Source: Letharia columbiana
Lineage: Eukaryota > Ascomycota > Lecanoromycetes > Lecanorales > Parmeliaceae
NCBI RefSeq assembly: GCF_014066305.1
Contig: NW_023501099.1
Coordinates: 1 to 64,000, forward strand
Direction of reading: 5' to 3'
Length of the DNA stretch: 64,000 nt
The notes below the pieces were generated by a model. That model saw only the letters and a program-made list of their open reading frames with translations. It had not been told where the DNA came from and searched no databases. The translations under genes and the position numbers were made by a program. Below are positions 46,823 to 60,017 of this stretch, one piece after another (the stretch's first letter is position 1; each line of letters begins with the position of its first letter).

Positions 46823-47540
46823 TAGCTACACGGGTAAGGGAGACGCAGAGCGCGAGCAGACGGACGAGACGTTGGTGAGAAAGGGTATATACACGCTATA
46901 TAGTGTACGGCCGGTGATCGATTGTTCATCGAGTACTCCTGATATCAAACTGGCGGTGCCCTTCGATGCATTACTTCGACAGTCATCCGAGCTTCAGTTG
47001 TCGCTAATGTCCGGCCCGCCTGCTATTCTATAGACCCCTAATGGTAGCACCATTATATATTGGTATTTTTGGACATTACCCATGTAGGCATGGATGCAAA
47101 GAAGGCTGAGTAAAGGAGTATATGAAGAAGCATGCCAAGACTCGGCCGGGTGCTTTCTTTCACGTCTGCTATCCGGCGTTCGTTTCTATCCGTGGTGTCT
47201 GCAAGATGACGCAGCCAGTTCTTACTTTTCAATTTGATTTGTCTCAGCTTGGCCCCACCGGCCTTGAGGTGGGTCTGGTAGGAAACCCTGAGACTTATTT
47301 TTGGTGTTTGCCCGATATGTAATATTCACACCCTGCGTACATATGATCCTCAACAAAAATGCGCAACTACGTGATATGGCCTTTTTGGAATTCTTGAAAA
47401 GGTCGAATAAATAGTCAAATAGGCCTTCGTAGGGGCTGTGGTGCAGTGGTTAGAAGTAGGCTTCAATTCCATTCCACTAAAAAACTCAGCTAACTCAGAT
47501 AGCAGCGACCGGTACTCAAGACGCCGTACGTCTCAACAGA
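46823..47540. other. Intergenic; tRNA-like A box near 47439
   Basis: The stretch GGGGCTGTGGTGCAGTGGTTAG (about 47432-47453) matches a tRNA 5' end with an A box (TGGTGCAGTGG). A weak B-box-like GGTACTCAAGAC lies about 70 bp on. No tRNA folds from it. A tRNA-derived SINE fragment is possible. Confidence 0.35.
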
Positions 47541-47770
47541 CTCATGGCTGCGGTAGCCCGATTAGCTGAAATAACCGAGACATCTCTATGGTGCGGTAGC
47601 CCAATTAGGTGGAATGGTTGAGACCTCTATGGCTGCGATAGCCCAAATAGGTGGCATGGTTGAGACCTCTCCATGGCTGCGATAGCCCAAATAGGTGGCA
47701 TGGTTGAGACCTCTCCATGGCTGCGGTAGCCTAAATGGCTGAAATAGCTGAGATATCTCCATGGCTGCGA
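47541..47770. repeat. 44-bp minisatellite, five units
   Basis: Units starting near 47541, 47585, 47629, 47672 and 47716 share CATGGCTGCGATAGCCCAAA and GGTTGAGACCTCT. The middle two are almost identical and the outer ones more diverged. A partial unit begins at about 47760. The array follows the tRNA-like stretch directly. Confidence 0.85.
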
Positions 47771-48743
47771 GGAACCAAATATATGATTTTTTTCTTTGCT
47801 CCAGAACTGGTGCCAAATGTTTTAAAACTTCGTATTCGTCAGGAGGAAGGATGTTCCTGTAAGGTATAAAGAGGTCAGTATATGTAGTTCGAAGATACCT
47901 CGCTGTCGTCGTCGGAGAGAAAATCGCGTACCTAAGCGCCCCTCAGTTCTTGGCTTAGTTTTTGACGCGTAGCGCGTAACCATTAGGTTGTGTTTTTGCC
48001 TACTCCTGGTGTGTTCTAGTTGGGTGTGTGTGGGGGTGGCTCCGTGCTCGTTTCTAGCGTGCACGGTCAAACTTGTGATCCATCTTAACCACTCTTATTG
48101 ACTTTCGGATGCTGCGATGCGCTATCGTCTGGAATTTAATCATCGGGGGTGATCGACTGAGGTGGGTGTGTAACCGTCGCGGGCGCGTTCCGGTGGCTTT
48201 GCGCACCGGCTTCGTGTAAAGTTTTGTACTTGTTGCGCCTCGGGCCTATTGGCCCCTATTGTATTAAAGACCTATGGTGATGGCTGGAAATTGGGGGTGA
48301 CTTCCCGTAACGGGGTTTTTGGTTCATTCGGTCAATGTAGCTTCGGTTTGGGGGTTGCGATGTTGGTTTCCGGGCGGTGTGTGGCCGGTCCCGCGCCGTC
48401 TTCTGTTCAATTTGATTTCGTCATGAATGCAAAAGTTTCCCCTCCACGGCTCAAGTGTATCCGCGAAGTGGAGAAGACTTGAGTGATACTTCGCTTCCAT
48501 CTTGTTCTTAGAAGCCAATCGTTGCCTTTCTTCTTAGCTCGTGCTGTCGTACACGTAATGGAGAAGGCGCTTGGGAACGCGTCCCTTGGTATGATTTCCT
48601 ACCATCATGAAGTAATTATGTTCAATGTTCAGTATGCTACTTTATGAGGTAGGAACGATATCTCTTTCTCAATTTCCCGCCCTTCCTTGTCTCATCTTCA
48701 TCATATTTCTCTTCCATTCGTCTCAGCTTCAACAATTATCCCA
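47771..48743. other. Intergenic, no gene seen
   Basis: No motif-bearing frame. The last part is the CT-rich promoter/leader of the MRJP-like gene. Confidence 0.4.
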
Positions 48744-50123
48744 ATGATTCTTTCTACCTCCCTCCTCATTGCAGCATTGGCCGCCACCCAAGCCCTCGCC
48801 ATCCCCTCTTCCGCTTACACCTTTTCTGCCTACCCATCGTCCACAGCCTCGCCTTTCACCCCACAGAACCTCACCTCCTTCACCCAGCCTTCCTCCCCCA
48901 ACAATTTCACAATAGACGGCCCCTACCTCGAGGTCGTCCACGAAATATACAACCTCACCACCTTCCCCACTGGCGTCGCCGTTGACCAAGACAACCGTAT
49001 TTTCATCAACTTCCCTCGCTCCGCCTCAAACAATGATATCACGCTGGGCCTAGCAGACAGCTTCAATACTACAGTCGCGTATCCAAATGCCAGCATACAG
49101 ACCTGTCAGCCCGGTCAGAATGTCTCGACGTGCTTTGTCAATGTTCAGAGCGTGGTAATCGATTCGGCGCAGAGAATATGGGCGCTGGACACAGGTGCGG
49201 GGCCGGGGCAGACGGATGCGGTGGAATATGGAGCGAAGATCATGTCCTTTAATCTAACGACGAATGAGATGATTGATAATTACGTGCTGCCATACTCCAT
49301 CTCCGCCAACGGCACGAGGTATGCTCCGCCCCGGGAATCCCTTTTCGAGAAACCGCTCCTAACGGAGGAATAAAGCATCAACGACGTCCGCTTCAACCTC
49401 TCCATGTCCACCGCCGGCGTCGCCTTTCTCACTGATGAACAAGGCTCCCTGGTCATAATCGACCTTGCCTCCCACACATACACCCGCCGCCTCTTCAACA
49501 CCTCCGTCGTGGCGGCAGACGAGTTATTCGTCGGATCATTCGACGGAACACCTTTCTACGAGTGGAAAGGCACCCAGCGCTCCCACGTCGGGATCGGCTC
49601 TGATGGCATTGCGCTCGCAAACGGAAACCTCTACTTTGCACCTTTGGCGTCCCGAAGATTATATCAGATCAATCAGACTGTCTTAGCGAATGCCAGCCTA
49701 ACTGATACCGAGATGCTCAACGCAGTGGAATTCATTGGCCAAGTAGGCAGCTATCTCGAAGGCTTCACTGCCGATGACCAAGGCCGCGTCTACATGGGCA
49801 CTGCAGAGCAAAACTCCATCACCTATTTCAACACCTCGATATCCTCTCTCATGAATTCGACAATGCTGAACGGTATCAACGCATCAAGCACGAACGCCAC
49901 GAACGAAGGCGTGATTCCCGCCTCGGATATCGAAGTAGCGCCCTTCGTTAGAAGTGCGGATATACAGTGGCCGGACAGCATGTGTATTGAAAACGGGTAT
50001 TTGTGGTTCACGACCAACCAACTTCCGCTTCAAGGAACATATCAAAGGAATGATATCACGAAGGCTAGTTTACCTTATAAGGTATATCGAACTAGTGTTG
50101 GGGGCGCCGGTCCTGCTGTGTAA
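48744..50123 (+). CDS. Secreted Yellow/major-royal-jelly-like protein
   Basis: Two exons (48744-49318 and 49376-50123) give 440 aa. The 57-bp intron has GTATGC, a CTAAC branch site and an AAAG acceptor; without splicing an in-frame TAA would interrupt the protein. ATG 48744 begins a clear signal peptide (LLIAALAATQALA). The body has the beta-propeller features of the MRJP/Yellow family: FPTGVAVDQDNRIFINFPR, QSVVIDSAQRIWALDTG, INDVRFNL, GSDGIALANGNLYFAPL, and near the end WPDSMCIENGYLWFTTNQL. Many N-glycosylation sites (NLT, NFT, NAS, NQT) support secretion. In fungi these proteins are extracellular with poorly known function. No breaks. Confidence 0.85.
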
Positions 50124-50333
50124 ACAGAGAATGATGAGATACGAAAATGACACTGAGGACAGACTACTGTACATAGCATGAATTATATAGACACTATTGG
50201 ACATAGGAACGTCAAATCTCCACATCTTCATTCCTTCCATCCTTCAACATCAAGCGTGCAGTGCCATTATTATTCTTCCCACAAATACTCATATCGATCA
50301 AACCACCACGAGTCGACCTCGACACGTGAAAAG

Positions 50334-50334
50334 C

Positions 50335-50424
<90 letters not shown>
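50334..50424. repeat. (CAGA)n microsatellite, about 23 copies
   Basis: A perfect tetranucleotide array. The open frames crossing it, with VCLS or TDRQ repeats, are by-products. Confidence 0.95.
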
Positions 50425-50425
<1 letters not shown>

Positions 50426-50589
50426 ACTTCATGAATAACAGAAAAATGCATGAAATGAAAGAGAAAAAGTTCATGAATGACAGAAAAGTGAAACGTGAGC
50501 CTAAGCACAGATGGTGCTTGCGTGCTTACGTACATTCGTGCGTGCATACGTACCTGCTGATGTGCGGATGTACGGATGTATGTACGTAT

Positions 50590-51030
50590 GTAGAGTACGG
50601 TGGCAAAAAAGGGGGGGAGAAGAGTTGGAAGATTTGAGAGGAAAAGGGGGAAGGGGGTGGAAGATTGGAAGATTGAGGATGGATTGAGGAAGGATTGAGG
50701 ACGGATTGAGGAGGGGGTGGAAGATTGGAAGATTGGAAGATTGAGGAAGATTTGAGAGGAAAAGGGGGAAGGGGGTGGAAGATTGGAAGATTGGAAGAGT
50801 TGGAAGATTTGAGAGGAAAAGGGGGAAGGGGGTGGAAGATTGGAAGATTGGAAGATTGGAAGATTGGAAGATTGAGGAGGGGGAGGATGGATGGATGGAT
50901 GGATGTATGGATGTATGGATGGATGGATGGATGGATGGATGTGTGGGCACGGTTGGCGTTGTGGATGGTGGGTTGTGCAAGGGAAGGCAAGGGAAGGCAA
51001 GGGAAGGGAAGGGAAGGGAAGAGAGGGCAT
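50590..51030. repeat. Purine-rich minisatellite tract
   Basis: About 440 bp in which the plus strand is nearly all purine. It is built from GGAAGATT units, AAAGGGGGAAGGGGGTGG blocks repeated three times, (GGAT)n around 50885-50940, and AAGGGAAGGC units to about 51020. It lies between the converging 3' ends of the MRJP-like and IBTK-like genes. Confidence 0.85.
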
Positions 51031-51217
51031 GAGTCCACGGTACGGTGTCGGTTTATGCGGGTAGGGAGTGGATAAGGTAATCTAGATGGACTGGTGGTTT
51101 ATTTATGTGTGTTTGTGTTGATGAATAAAATATGTCGAGTGCAGGCTTTGTGTGCTAGGCCGAGCATGCCGTCATGCCTCGTTATGTACATTCCTTGCTT
51201 TCACCTTCATGTCTCAT

Positions 51218-54200
51218 CTATCCATTCCCTCGTCCACCCCCAACTTTCTTCCCTCCTCTGCCCGCAGGACCTCCGTCACCTCTCCCTCTCCCTCTCCCTC
51301 TTCCCCTGGAACCACCTCTCACTTTCCCTCTCGCTCCTCTCCCACCTCGAGCAGCTGGCCGTGCGGCTAACTCCTCTTCCTCTCTAACCCTCCGACTCTC
51401 CTCATCCCACCATTCCTGAAATGCTTGCTCTTCTTGGATCTCTTGCAAGCTCCTCTTGGCGGCTGCTTCTTTGATGATGTCCTTCTCCGTCTGTTGCTGG
51501 TAGAGTATGTCGGACATTGAAAGTTGGAGAGTCGGTTCGACAGGCAGAGGCTTGTGGCGGATCGATTGGATTGGTTGCTGGACTGATGATGAGCGTGAAG
51601 CCGTAGGCGGATTTTGGGCTGTGGCTTTGGAGGCGTCGGGCGTTGAGATGCTGCGGTTTTGTGTCGGAGCTAACGTTGGGGCAGGGCCACTGGCAGCCCT
51701 TCGGGCCGCGGGTGCCTTTCCAGGAACGGTTTGTCTCATCGTAAGTGGCGATGGGGTACGAGGTATGCTTTTAGCCTCGGATGATGGCGACTTGGTGCTC
51801 TCTGTACCGAGGACATCCTTTAATGAAAGCTTTGGACCAGTGGATGCCACCTGCCATGGCGACACCGAGCTCTCGCTCTGTGCTCGATTTTCCGCTAAAG
51901 TTGGGCTTGGCGTTGGGAAGTTCTGTGGTGATCGAAGCTGCTGTTGTTGCTGTTGCTTCTTACGCTCTTTCTGGGATAGCTTCGTAGTTAAGCCACTGGT
52001 AGAAGCTTCACTCTCCTTAGCACGGAAAGAAAGGCCTGTTGAAATACTCGATACCCGATGGGCGGACGCTTGGGCCATGATATCTTTCATGTCTAGCTTA
52101 AGGGCAGTCATTGAAGGAGGAGCCCAGGGCTGCTTGCTGCTTATTTCGCCAGGAGATTTACCAGTGGAGTTACCCTGGCTTTTGTAGGATGAAGGACTGG
52201 TTGAAGCTGCGATGGCGCCCTCTGTTCTGGAAGATGAGGCAGCTCGCCCATCGTCGGTTTCATAGCCCCTGGTGATCTGCGGAGGAGGCAACAGTGACTC
52301 AGGAGTATTGGCTTTGTGGCGTCGATGGCGATCGGGCGTGCTTTTGTCAGCCGCCTCTGCTTCAGGTCCATCATCTTCTTCCATCTCAAACATGAGGTCC
52401 GCGGCAGAGCTCTTAGCCCGCAAAGAAGGGCTCTTGGACTGGCTGTTTCGATCGCGAGATGCTCTCGATTGAGACTTCGACACCGAGGGCGACTGATGAA
52501 AATCTTCGAAAAACGCGGCTTTGGCCTTAGAACCCCCGGAGGACTTTGCTTCACGCTCAGGGAGCCGAGTCTGCAAGGATACCGAATCGATCTTGATGCG
52601 TTTACTTCGTGCCATCAATTCGAGGAGCTGAGGATACTTTTCGATCAAGTCGTCTTCGGCCTTGCCGCTTTTTGCAATTGGTAGACATGCCAGTTGATTT
52701 TGGCGGACGACTTCATCCAGCTCGAGAATAAGATCCTCATCCAGCTCGTTGAGGAGACTGAGTCTGGTCAGAGCGATTTTAGCACAAAAGAAAGACTGCG
52801 ATGCTTACTGGTTCTCAAGCATGCCCTCGAGGTTCAGACAGATGTACTCAAGCGCAGCGTCTTTGAACTGCGTGACCGAGCACGGAGCGACAGCGTTCAG
52901 CAGCTGGCAGACGTTGCGTGTATTAACTTGAATTAGTCAGCAACAGTGCGCATGAGGCCACGAGTCATTGTTCTCACCATATCGGCCTAGCACCTTCTGA
53001 CAGCACTGGGCGAGCCGCTCGAGCATCAATTCATTCGCAACAGACATGACTTCCATCACGAGGTCTAGGAAGGCGTCGAAATCAGTAGTCACAACATCCT
53101 CAAACATCTCCTCATCAGTGTCGGCGTAGATATGCCGCAGTACAAAGTCGAAGACACTAGGGTCCACATGCTTCAAGTCCACCTTGATGGCTTCCTCCGG
53201 TTCTTTCAGTTGCTCGCGCCTGGAAGAAAGCCATAGACCCGCAGCACGGCCTTCGAAGAGCCCTTCGAAGAAAGGGCACCTCTGGCACATAAGTGCGCTA
53301 TGAACCTTCACATTTTTACCATCAAGCTCAACCTCTACGTTGCCGTCGTCGAAATATCCAGGCTGGCGGATCGCCAACCCAAAGTCTTCGTGCAAGGACT
53401 TTGGTGGTTCCGTCATCACTCTGACTGCTTGCTCGAGTTTACGCATCTCCAAACCGGAAGCTATCTTCATCAGCTCGGTCCTAATTTGACGATAGCGGAA
53501 GGCTGATGACGGCGCGTGTCTCGTGTAATGCCAAACGTCGACCACAGAGTCAGTATACAGGTATAGGACGAGATTAAAGACGGTGATAAAATCCAGGCCT
53601 TGAAAGAGTATCAGGGTCTTCCCTTCGCTGTCATACTCGATCGTCACGACTTCGGGGATCGAGAAAAAGTAATGCTTCCGAAATATTGCAAGTCCTTGCC
53701 TCATGGACTCGCTGCGAGCTGCCAAGACAAAACCATGAACGGGGATGCGGACGTCAGAGAGCGTGGTCCCAACTCGGGCACTATACGCCGTCTCTTTCGA
53801 ACCAAGACTATCACTAAGATAGCTTGCCAATTCCTTTTCAAGGTCTGGAACAGTCAGCACAGCCCTTCGGATTGTCGCAACGTCATTGGGCTGACTTGAT
53901 TTCCAGAAGCGCGGTGTTGGTTCTTCGGTCTCGGAGTCCTCCTCTGCGAACCCGTGAAACGGAAGAAGAGGGTACAAATCCTGCCACAGCATTTTGCACT
54001 CGACGTCAATCTGGATTTTGAGAACATCACAATCCCTACGGACGGCAGCGTATGCGCCGAAGGTATTGCTTCTTACCGCCGCAATCCTTGTCAAACCGGG
54101 TACACGAGAGAATTTGTAGTCTTTTGCTTTGTACTCTGCAAGACCAGCGGCACTCGCGTCTTTGATCTTGGCACGCTTAACCCTTCGCCACACTGACCCA

Positions 54201-56119
54201 GATTCTGTACAGATTACGATAGAGCCGTCTTGGCTGACATCCACATCTTTTACGGCCATGTGACCTTTCTTCAGAGACCAGACGCGCTGTGGAGGCGATA
54301 AGGCTAAACGTATCTTTGACGGGTTGGTGGTTGATGATGTAGCACTTGAAGCCTCTACCTTTTGGCTGACATGTACGGTGAACACATCGCCCATGCTCGA
54401 CATTGCACATATGGTATCACCACCAGAAGTGACCTTACATATGTGATTCTCAGCACCTTCAGCCCTGGCACCCCATATACTGTTCAGAAAGTAGTTGGAG
54501 AATGCTTCCAGTGGAAACGCCATCTTCGCATAGCCATAATTGGAAAAAACCCACACATCGTGATTTTCCAGGAGACATATAGTAGCCTTGTCAATAGCTG
54601 ATACTGACTTCACGGAAGACGAGAAGAGCGATGCGGCGACCTTTCGTGGCGTGTTCTGGATCGCAAGCGAGCGAGCATCGGAGTCGAAGAGGCCGAGCTG
54701 GCCCTCGTTCTTGCCAAATGTGAACAAAGAGCTGGCTGTGTGTACCACAGTATGGATGCTAGAAGCGGCAGCTCCTACCACGATTTCGCGTTTCAGAGGG
54801 CCAAAGACCTGTCGTGGCAACAACTGGGTGGGCTCTTCGTCCATGGTGGCGGAAGTATTGGGCGCATAGCCGAGTTGACCAAAGCCATTACTGCCCCAAG
54901 TAAAAGTCTCGCCTTCGCTTGAGATGGCAATGCTATGATTCTGTCCAAGCGCAACATGTATGACCTTCTTGCCCAAAAGACCTCCGCCATGTACGCTGAT
55001 GAACCCAAACCTGGTGGTTTCATCTCCAGACCCAAGCCTGCCTCCCTTGCCAAAGCCGCACATGTACAAGTTGGCTTCAGGGTCCGTGGTAAGAACGGCG
55101 GAATGCAACTTGGACAGCTGAACGTCCTGTACAACGATGGGACGATATTGAACAAGCGCTGGGAGTTGATTGGTTTGCGAAGGTGGAAAACGTCCCTCCG
55201 CAGCTTGAGCGCTCGCGCGAGAATTCTGAGCCTCATACTCGTTGTATAGACGGCGTAATAGATGGTCGGGACGCTTCAGGAAGATTCGCTCGGGAAACTG
55301 GCGGTCGTCCTCATCCCCAAACCCTAGTGTAAAGTTCTTATTACTGCCAAAGGCGAATATCTCATCTCCTTCGATTCGTGTCCTCGGTGCAACTACTCTG
55401 CTTGGGCCGTCATTATCATTGGTGTCTCCGCTGACACCCTGAGCCATTTCACTGTCTTCATCATCCTGGCTTCCAGCTAACAGCGGGGCGCCTGAGTCTT
55501 GTCTGATGTTCCGGCTTGTGATTGATGCCCCATACACGTCGAAAGGGCTGTTGCCCTCTCTATCCTTGATCTTGATCAAACCACCTGCAGCGTGAGATGG
55601 GCCCATAGTCGAATGTTCCATAGCGTCTTGAATGTCCCGGTCCATCAATGCTCGCGCGATTGTGATGTTGCCAAAATACAGAGCTCGGTGTAGTGCGGTC
55701 CATCCACTTTCCTCATCCTGAACATAGAGGTCCAGAAGCGGGAGCTGTAGCAATGCAATGGCGAACTCCGATGCATTCTCGTTGGTCGACGATGCTATAT
55801 GATGCAGCAGTGTGACACCATGAGAGTCCCTCCAATTGACATCTGCGCGGCTCAACGTCACATTCGCAAGCGACTTCGGCGTCGCACTACCCGACGGAGC
55901 TCTTTGATTGCTCCAACTAGATCCTTTCGCACTCTTACTCAAGGTCGGTGATGTCCCCAACGTTGCGCCTGGGCTCCCCGCAATACCAACGCTTCCTGCC
56001 CTTCCTCCACCACCGCCCTTTGTAGACTGCGCGGAGGCATTGTAGGTGGCTCGAGCGAGCACTTGTCGAAAATTCTCTGCGTCATTTTCGAAATAGTACT
56101 TCCAGAGCAGGGTACTCAT
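51218..56119 (-). CDS. Ankyrin-RCC1-BTB protein (IBTK-like)
   Basis: Three exons (52978-56119, 52809-52926, 51218-52763; introns 51 and 45 bp) give 1601 aa from ATG 56119. Order: a low-complexity Gly/Ser N-terminus; two ankyrin-like repeats about 100-165 (GVTLLHHIA, GWTALHRALYFGN); RCC1 repeats about 260-480 (EIFAFGSNKNFTLGFGD, MCGFGKGGRLGSGD, FTWGSNGFGQLGY, FTFGKNEGQLGL); a BTB-like block (SDVRIPVHGFVLAARSE); and a second BTB (VELDGKNVKVHSALMCQRCPFF). A long Ser/Pro/Gln-rich tail ends in an RGG-type segment (GRGRGRGRGDGG). This is the layout of IBTK, whose animal form serves as a cullin-3 substrate adaptor; the same role here is inferred. The RGG tail may bind RNA. Confidence 0.85.
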
Positions 56120-57010
56120 ATGCGAGCGAGGGGAGCGATGGAAGGTCCTTCCAGTCGCCCCAGGGAACGCGCCTCGCTGTAACCTCGAGGGCTACGGCTT
56201 GTTTAAAGGCGCTCGGTGAAGGACGGAAGGGTTCTGAAAAGGTTGGGTAGGAAAGGAGGGGAGAGGAGGAAAATGCGTGTCTTGATCGAGTGATCTAGGC
56301 AGGCGTGGGTTTGGGGGGCGTTGAGAGACTCGGTGTCAATTGGGCTTGCCGAAGGTTTCTGGGACAGCTATTGCAGGTAAGCTGTATGATACTGAGGGAG
56401 GTGTCTGGAAACAGAGTGCGAGAGATATGAAAGAAGGTGCTGCAGTGGTAGGAACTGTAAATGTGGGGAAGGAAGAATGGACGTGTGGCCCCTCGGGCGG
56501 AATGACTCGCAGGAAGCTAGATTGTGCTTGGCATGTTATCGCGTCCCGATAGGGAGACGTTTGACAGCCAATGAGAGACATTTCTCGAGGGGCATGGACT
56601 TTCAATACGATGAACAGTTCTTGTCAAAGTGTAGATAGTTAATCCAAAAATACGTATGTTCTTTGATCTCCTTAAGCCTCTTCTCTCCCTCCTACTATGG
56701 CATGCTGCACTTCATCACTTCCCGAGCCAATGCGCCACCAGCGCCATCCGGCCCTTTTTGCTCCCAATCCAATCTATGTAACAGCCTCATTCGCTGAAAT
56801 GCGCGACTGGCAATGAAGTGTATGTATAACATCGAGAGATAAGAGTCAAGATGTCGTTGGAAAAGGGTTTGCGATCCTCAGTCCCCATTTTTGCTGAAGA
56901 AAAGGTTCAACATCAAACCCAGCCCTGAACGCCAGAGTATATCCTATAATGCGCATTTTAACCTCTAGCAGAATACTCCATGCGTATCCACAGCTAAAGT
57001 TGAGGACAGG
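56120..57010. other. Intergenic, no gene seen
   Basis: Promoter side of the IBTK-like gene and 3' side of ATG13. Short frames only. Confidence 0.4.
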
Positions 57011-60000
57011 TCAGTATCCACCTCTCCTGCTCCCTTTCCTCGACGATGCCCCCGAATCACTGCTGCCTCTCTCCCCACCTCGGTTCTCTTCCAGACTTCG
57101 ATGTGATTGCTGAGTAGCGCCAAAGTCACTCATGGCAAAGAGTAGCGGCTCTTCATCCTCAAAATTGCTCGGAGGTCGAGGAAAGCTAGATCTGCTACCA
57201 CGATGATCTGAGCTTCCACTAACACTCCCTCGCTCAGCGAGACTAGACGCGGAGTTCTGCGGGGGGGTGCCCCTTCCACTTCCCCTACCGATACGAGGAC
57301 GGTAGGGTGCGGCGCGAGTTTGCAAGGAGCCAGCTTCCTCGCGGTGCTCAAATGACGAAGGCTGTGGTCGATTGCCCCTTTCGGCATCGAAAGGAGATCC
57401 AAAAGCGGATTCGCGGGTTTCGACACTCGGCACTGCCACGGCGGATTCGTCGGGCACGTCGCCCTCATGCATGCCAGCGAGGGCGCCGAGGCTGACTGGC
57501 GGCCGGTCATCGACGCCAAGACTCGCACTGCGCATCCCGAAAGGGAAAATCTCATCGTCTTCATATGGCATATTTCGGGCTTGCTGCGCGGCCGAGCTCG
57601 ACCGTCGATAGCTAGGCTGGAACGGTCGTGGAGAATTTGGGATGTCAATTGCTCCAGTACTTGAATCTCGATTACTTCGAGCGTCCCGAGCACCATCCGT
57701 GGCAGCAGGGCGTGGACGGCGCTCTTCACCCCGACTAGGGACACGATGAGGATACTCGATGGTACTGTTAGCGCTTAATCTTGAAGGGACAGCAGGCGTA
57801 TGAGGCGTGTGTGGGGAGATGGGCTTCCCCGGTGATGATGATGGGGATATTGAGGTTCCGGCTACCATTGGCGGTACGCTTGACAATTGACGGCTTGAGG
57901 ATGATGATGAACGATGCAACAGATGAGAAGACGACATTGAGCTATATAAAGCATCGTTCGAGTCTCTCATACGCTGAAACTTATTCAAGGCAGCGCTAGT
58001 CCGCCTCGTCGAGGCTTCAGTTGCAGCCTGATCGTTGGAATGCCTGAAGCTTTTCAGATCCTTTTTCTGATCCAACAATTTGAGGAAATCAGAGATATTA
58101 TCATCATCTGTCGGGATGGAGCCCGAGCTGGCGCCTCCACCTTCGGCCAAGACACCAGATCCAGGTTGGGCGTTAGAAGAAGTTAAGCTGGCTTTCCCAC
58201 TGCTGTTGTCATCTTCTGTCCTGCTGCTACCGCCAATGGACAATTTAGCTTTCCTGTGTCCAAAACTGCTGCTATATCTGTGCGGAGGACCAGGCTTCGG
58301 CGAACTGGATATCGAAGACGGGACATCTGCTGCATTTGGTGAACCTCGTGAGGGAACCGAACCGTATGGTCCAAGAGTTGAAGGCGCTCTGGCCTCCGCC
58401 AAAGCAGCCAGAGGTGACGCTTTCCCCAAGGATCCTCGTGGAATTGAGGTCATCAGCTGCTCGGCCTGAGAAGGCGAGGCAGACAACGAGGGACTCTTGA
58501 AAGGCATGAAAGATACAGATGGTCTCCTACCCACTCCGGGGCCACCGTCAGCGGAGCGGAGAGACGACCTAGATCCTTGCGCTGATCGCGTATTTGGTGG
58601 TCCTCTCCTGGATACCGTATCCTCGGGGGATTCAGAACGCGCAATTTGTGCAGCACGGAGAGCAGATAATGGACTCGAGCTCGTAGGTGGGCCAGGTTGG
58701 TGAAAAGTCGACATGCTACCATACGCTTGGCCTTGATCGGGACGCGGGATACTGTCTCGCCTGTTGTGAGGTAACGAGCCAGCTGCTTCAGTAGCGGTGC
58801 GAACAGCGTAATCCTTTCGTTGTTTGTTAGGGTCTTCCCTACGTCCAAGAGAGGGCTCAAAGTACTGGTCGTCCATGCCCATGAACCTGGAGCTCAGAAA
58901 CGCTTCTGAGTTGTCAACGCGAAAGTCGCACTGGGTTCGATATGAAACCTGGAGACGAAAGGATCCAGCAGGAGAATCGATGGGCTCGAACACGAATGTA
59001 TCGAGGACCTCATCATCACTTTTGAACAGAGGTATTGCCAAGTGATCATTCTTGGATTCTTGTTCGGATTGAGGACCTTGCGTGATACGATATTTGAGTT
59101 TTGGCAATTTGGGAGCTGAGCCGGTCTTAGACGACCTTTTGCCAATTTTCCAGGCAGGAAGAAGCCTAGAAACGGAGTAGAGCGATCGTAAGAGCACAAC
59201 AGTATTTTTGTAGGTGCGAGGGTTATTGGTGCTCAAGTCCTGCGGGATATCCCCTGAAGACTGTCCAAGTTGTATGACCCATCTCTCAATGACAACTTCA
59301 GGTCGCGAAGATTGAACACTGGCCCCGGCTGACGAAGAGGGGGACTTGTTCAGCGCCTCTTCTACGTCCCATCGTCTCCCTTGCTCATCAATAATCACCA
59401 GACTTTGATGATTCGTAAGATCTTGCGCATCGATATATAATTCGATAATCATTGGTGGAGGTCGATGGCTAACAGCGTCGCAGCTTCGCCAAAGGCGAAC
59501 GTCATTTCGGAGGATATCGGTCTCGTTGATCTCGACATTGAACTATAGTAGAAGGGGCAATCAGCCCTGTATTCGCGTGACCAAGCTGAGGAAAGTCTAG
59601 GTAGAAGTACTGACCCATTTGTTCACCCTCTTGACCGTAGAGTCTTTTGAATATGCCTGCGGCAGAGAAACCCGGGAATCGAGGATAGTCAAGGCAGATT
59701 TCGTAAAGTAGTTCTAAGATCCAAAATTAGAACAGTCCTTTTCTTCAAGTGTGAAGGGTACCGTGAAAACACACCTGAACGACCTGATTTAATTTGGCAA
59801 CCGAGTCTTTGCCTTGACTGGCGCTCTCTGGGTCCCGTAGTATTGCGTCCGCTCCTTCGCCTACTCCAATTCCTTGCTCACTCGGTGTACCCCTGCCTGA
59901 GCTTGCTCTTGATCCCATCGGAAGCTCTTCTCTAGGGTTATTGGTCCGTGTGGGATTTGTTCGTGGAGAGTTTGCTGGGGAAGCCGTAACCGGCGACGGT

Positions 60001-60017
60001 CGAGGGTGTTGGTGCAT
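57011..60017 (-). CDS. ATG13: Autophagy regulator ATG13
   Basis: Regulatory subunit of the Atg1 kinase complex that starts autophagosome formation at the pre-autophagosomal site and responds to TORC1. Exons 59775-60017, 59615-59713 and 57011-59542 (introns 61 and 72 bp, all phase 0) give 957 aa. After a Pro/Ser-rich 55-residue leader comes the HORMA domain: KLNQVVQNYFTKSALTILDS, VKRVNKWFNVEI, DVRLWR, PPPMIIELYIDAQDL, VIERWVIQLG, TYKNTVVLLRSLYSVSRLLP, WKIGKR and FRLQVSYRTQCDF. The remaining ~600 residues are Ser/Pro/Arg-rich and disordered, as usual, with SSRFMGMDDQYFEPSLG at the border and DDEIFPFGMRS and EDEEPLLFAMSDFG as candidate Atg1/Atg17 contact motifs. No breaks. Confidence 0.93.

Noticed and set aside
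49371..49373. In-frame TAA inside the MRJP-like gene suggesting a pseudogene
   Set aside because: A 57-bp intron with GTATGC donor, CTAAC branch and AAAG acceptor removes it and rejoins the conserved INDVRF block.
50197..51038. Long frames with VCLS, TDRQ or IFQSS repeats
   Set aside because: They are translations of microsatellite and purine tracts with no independent coding sign.
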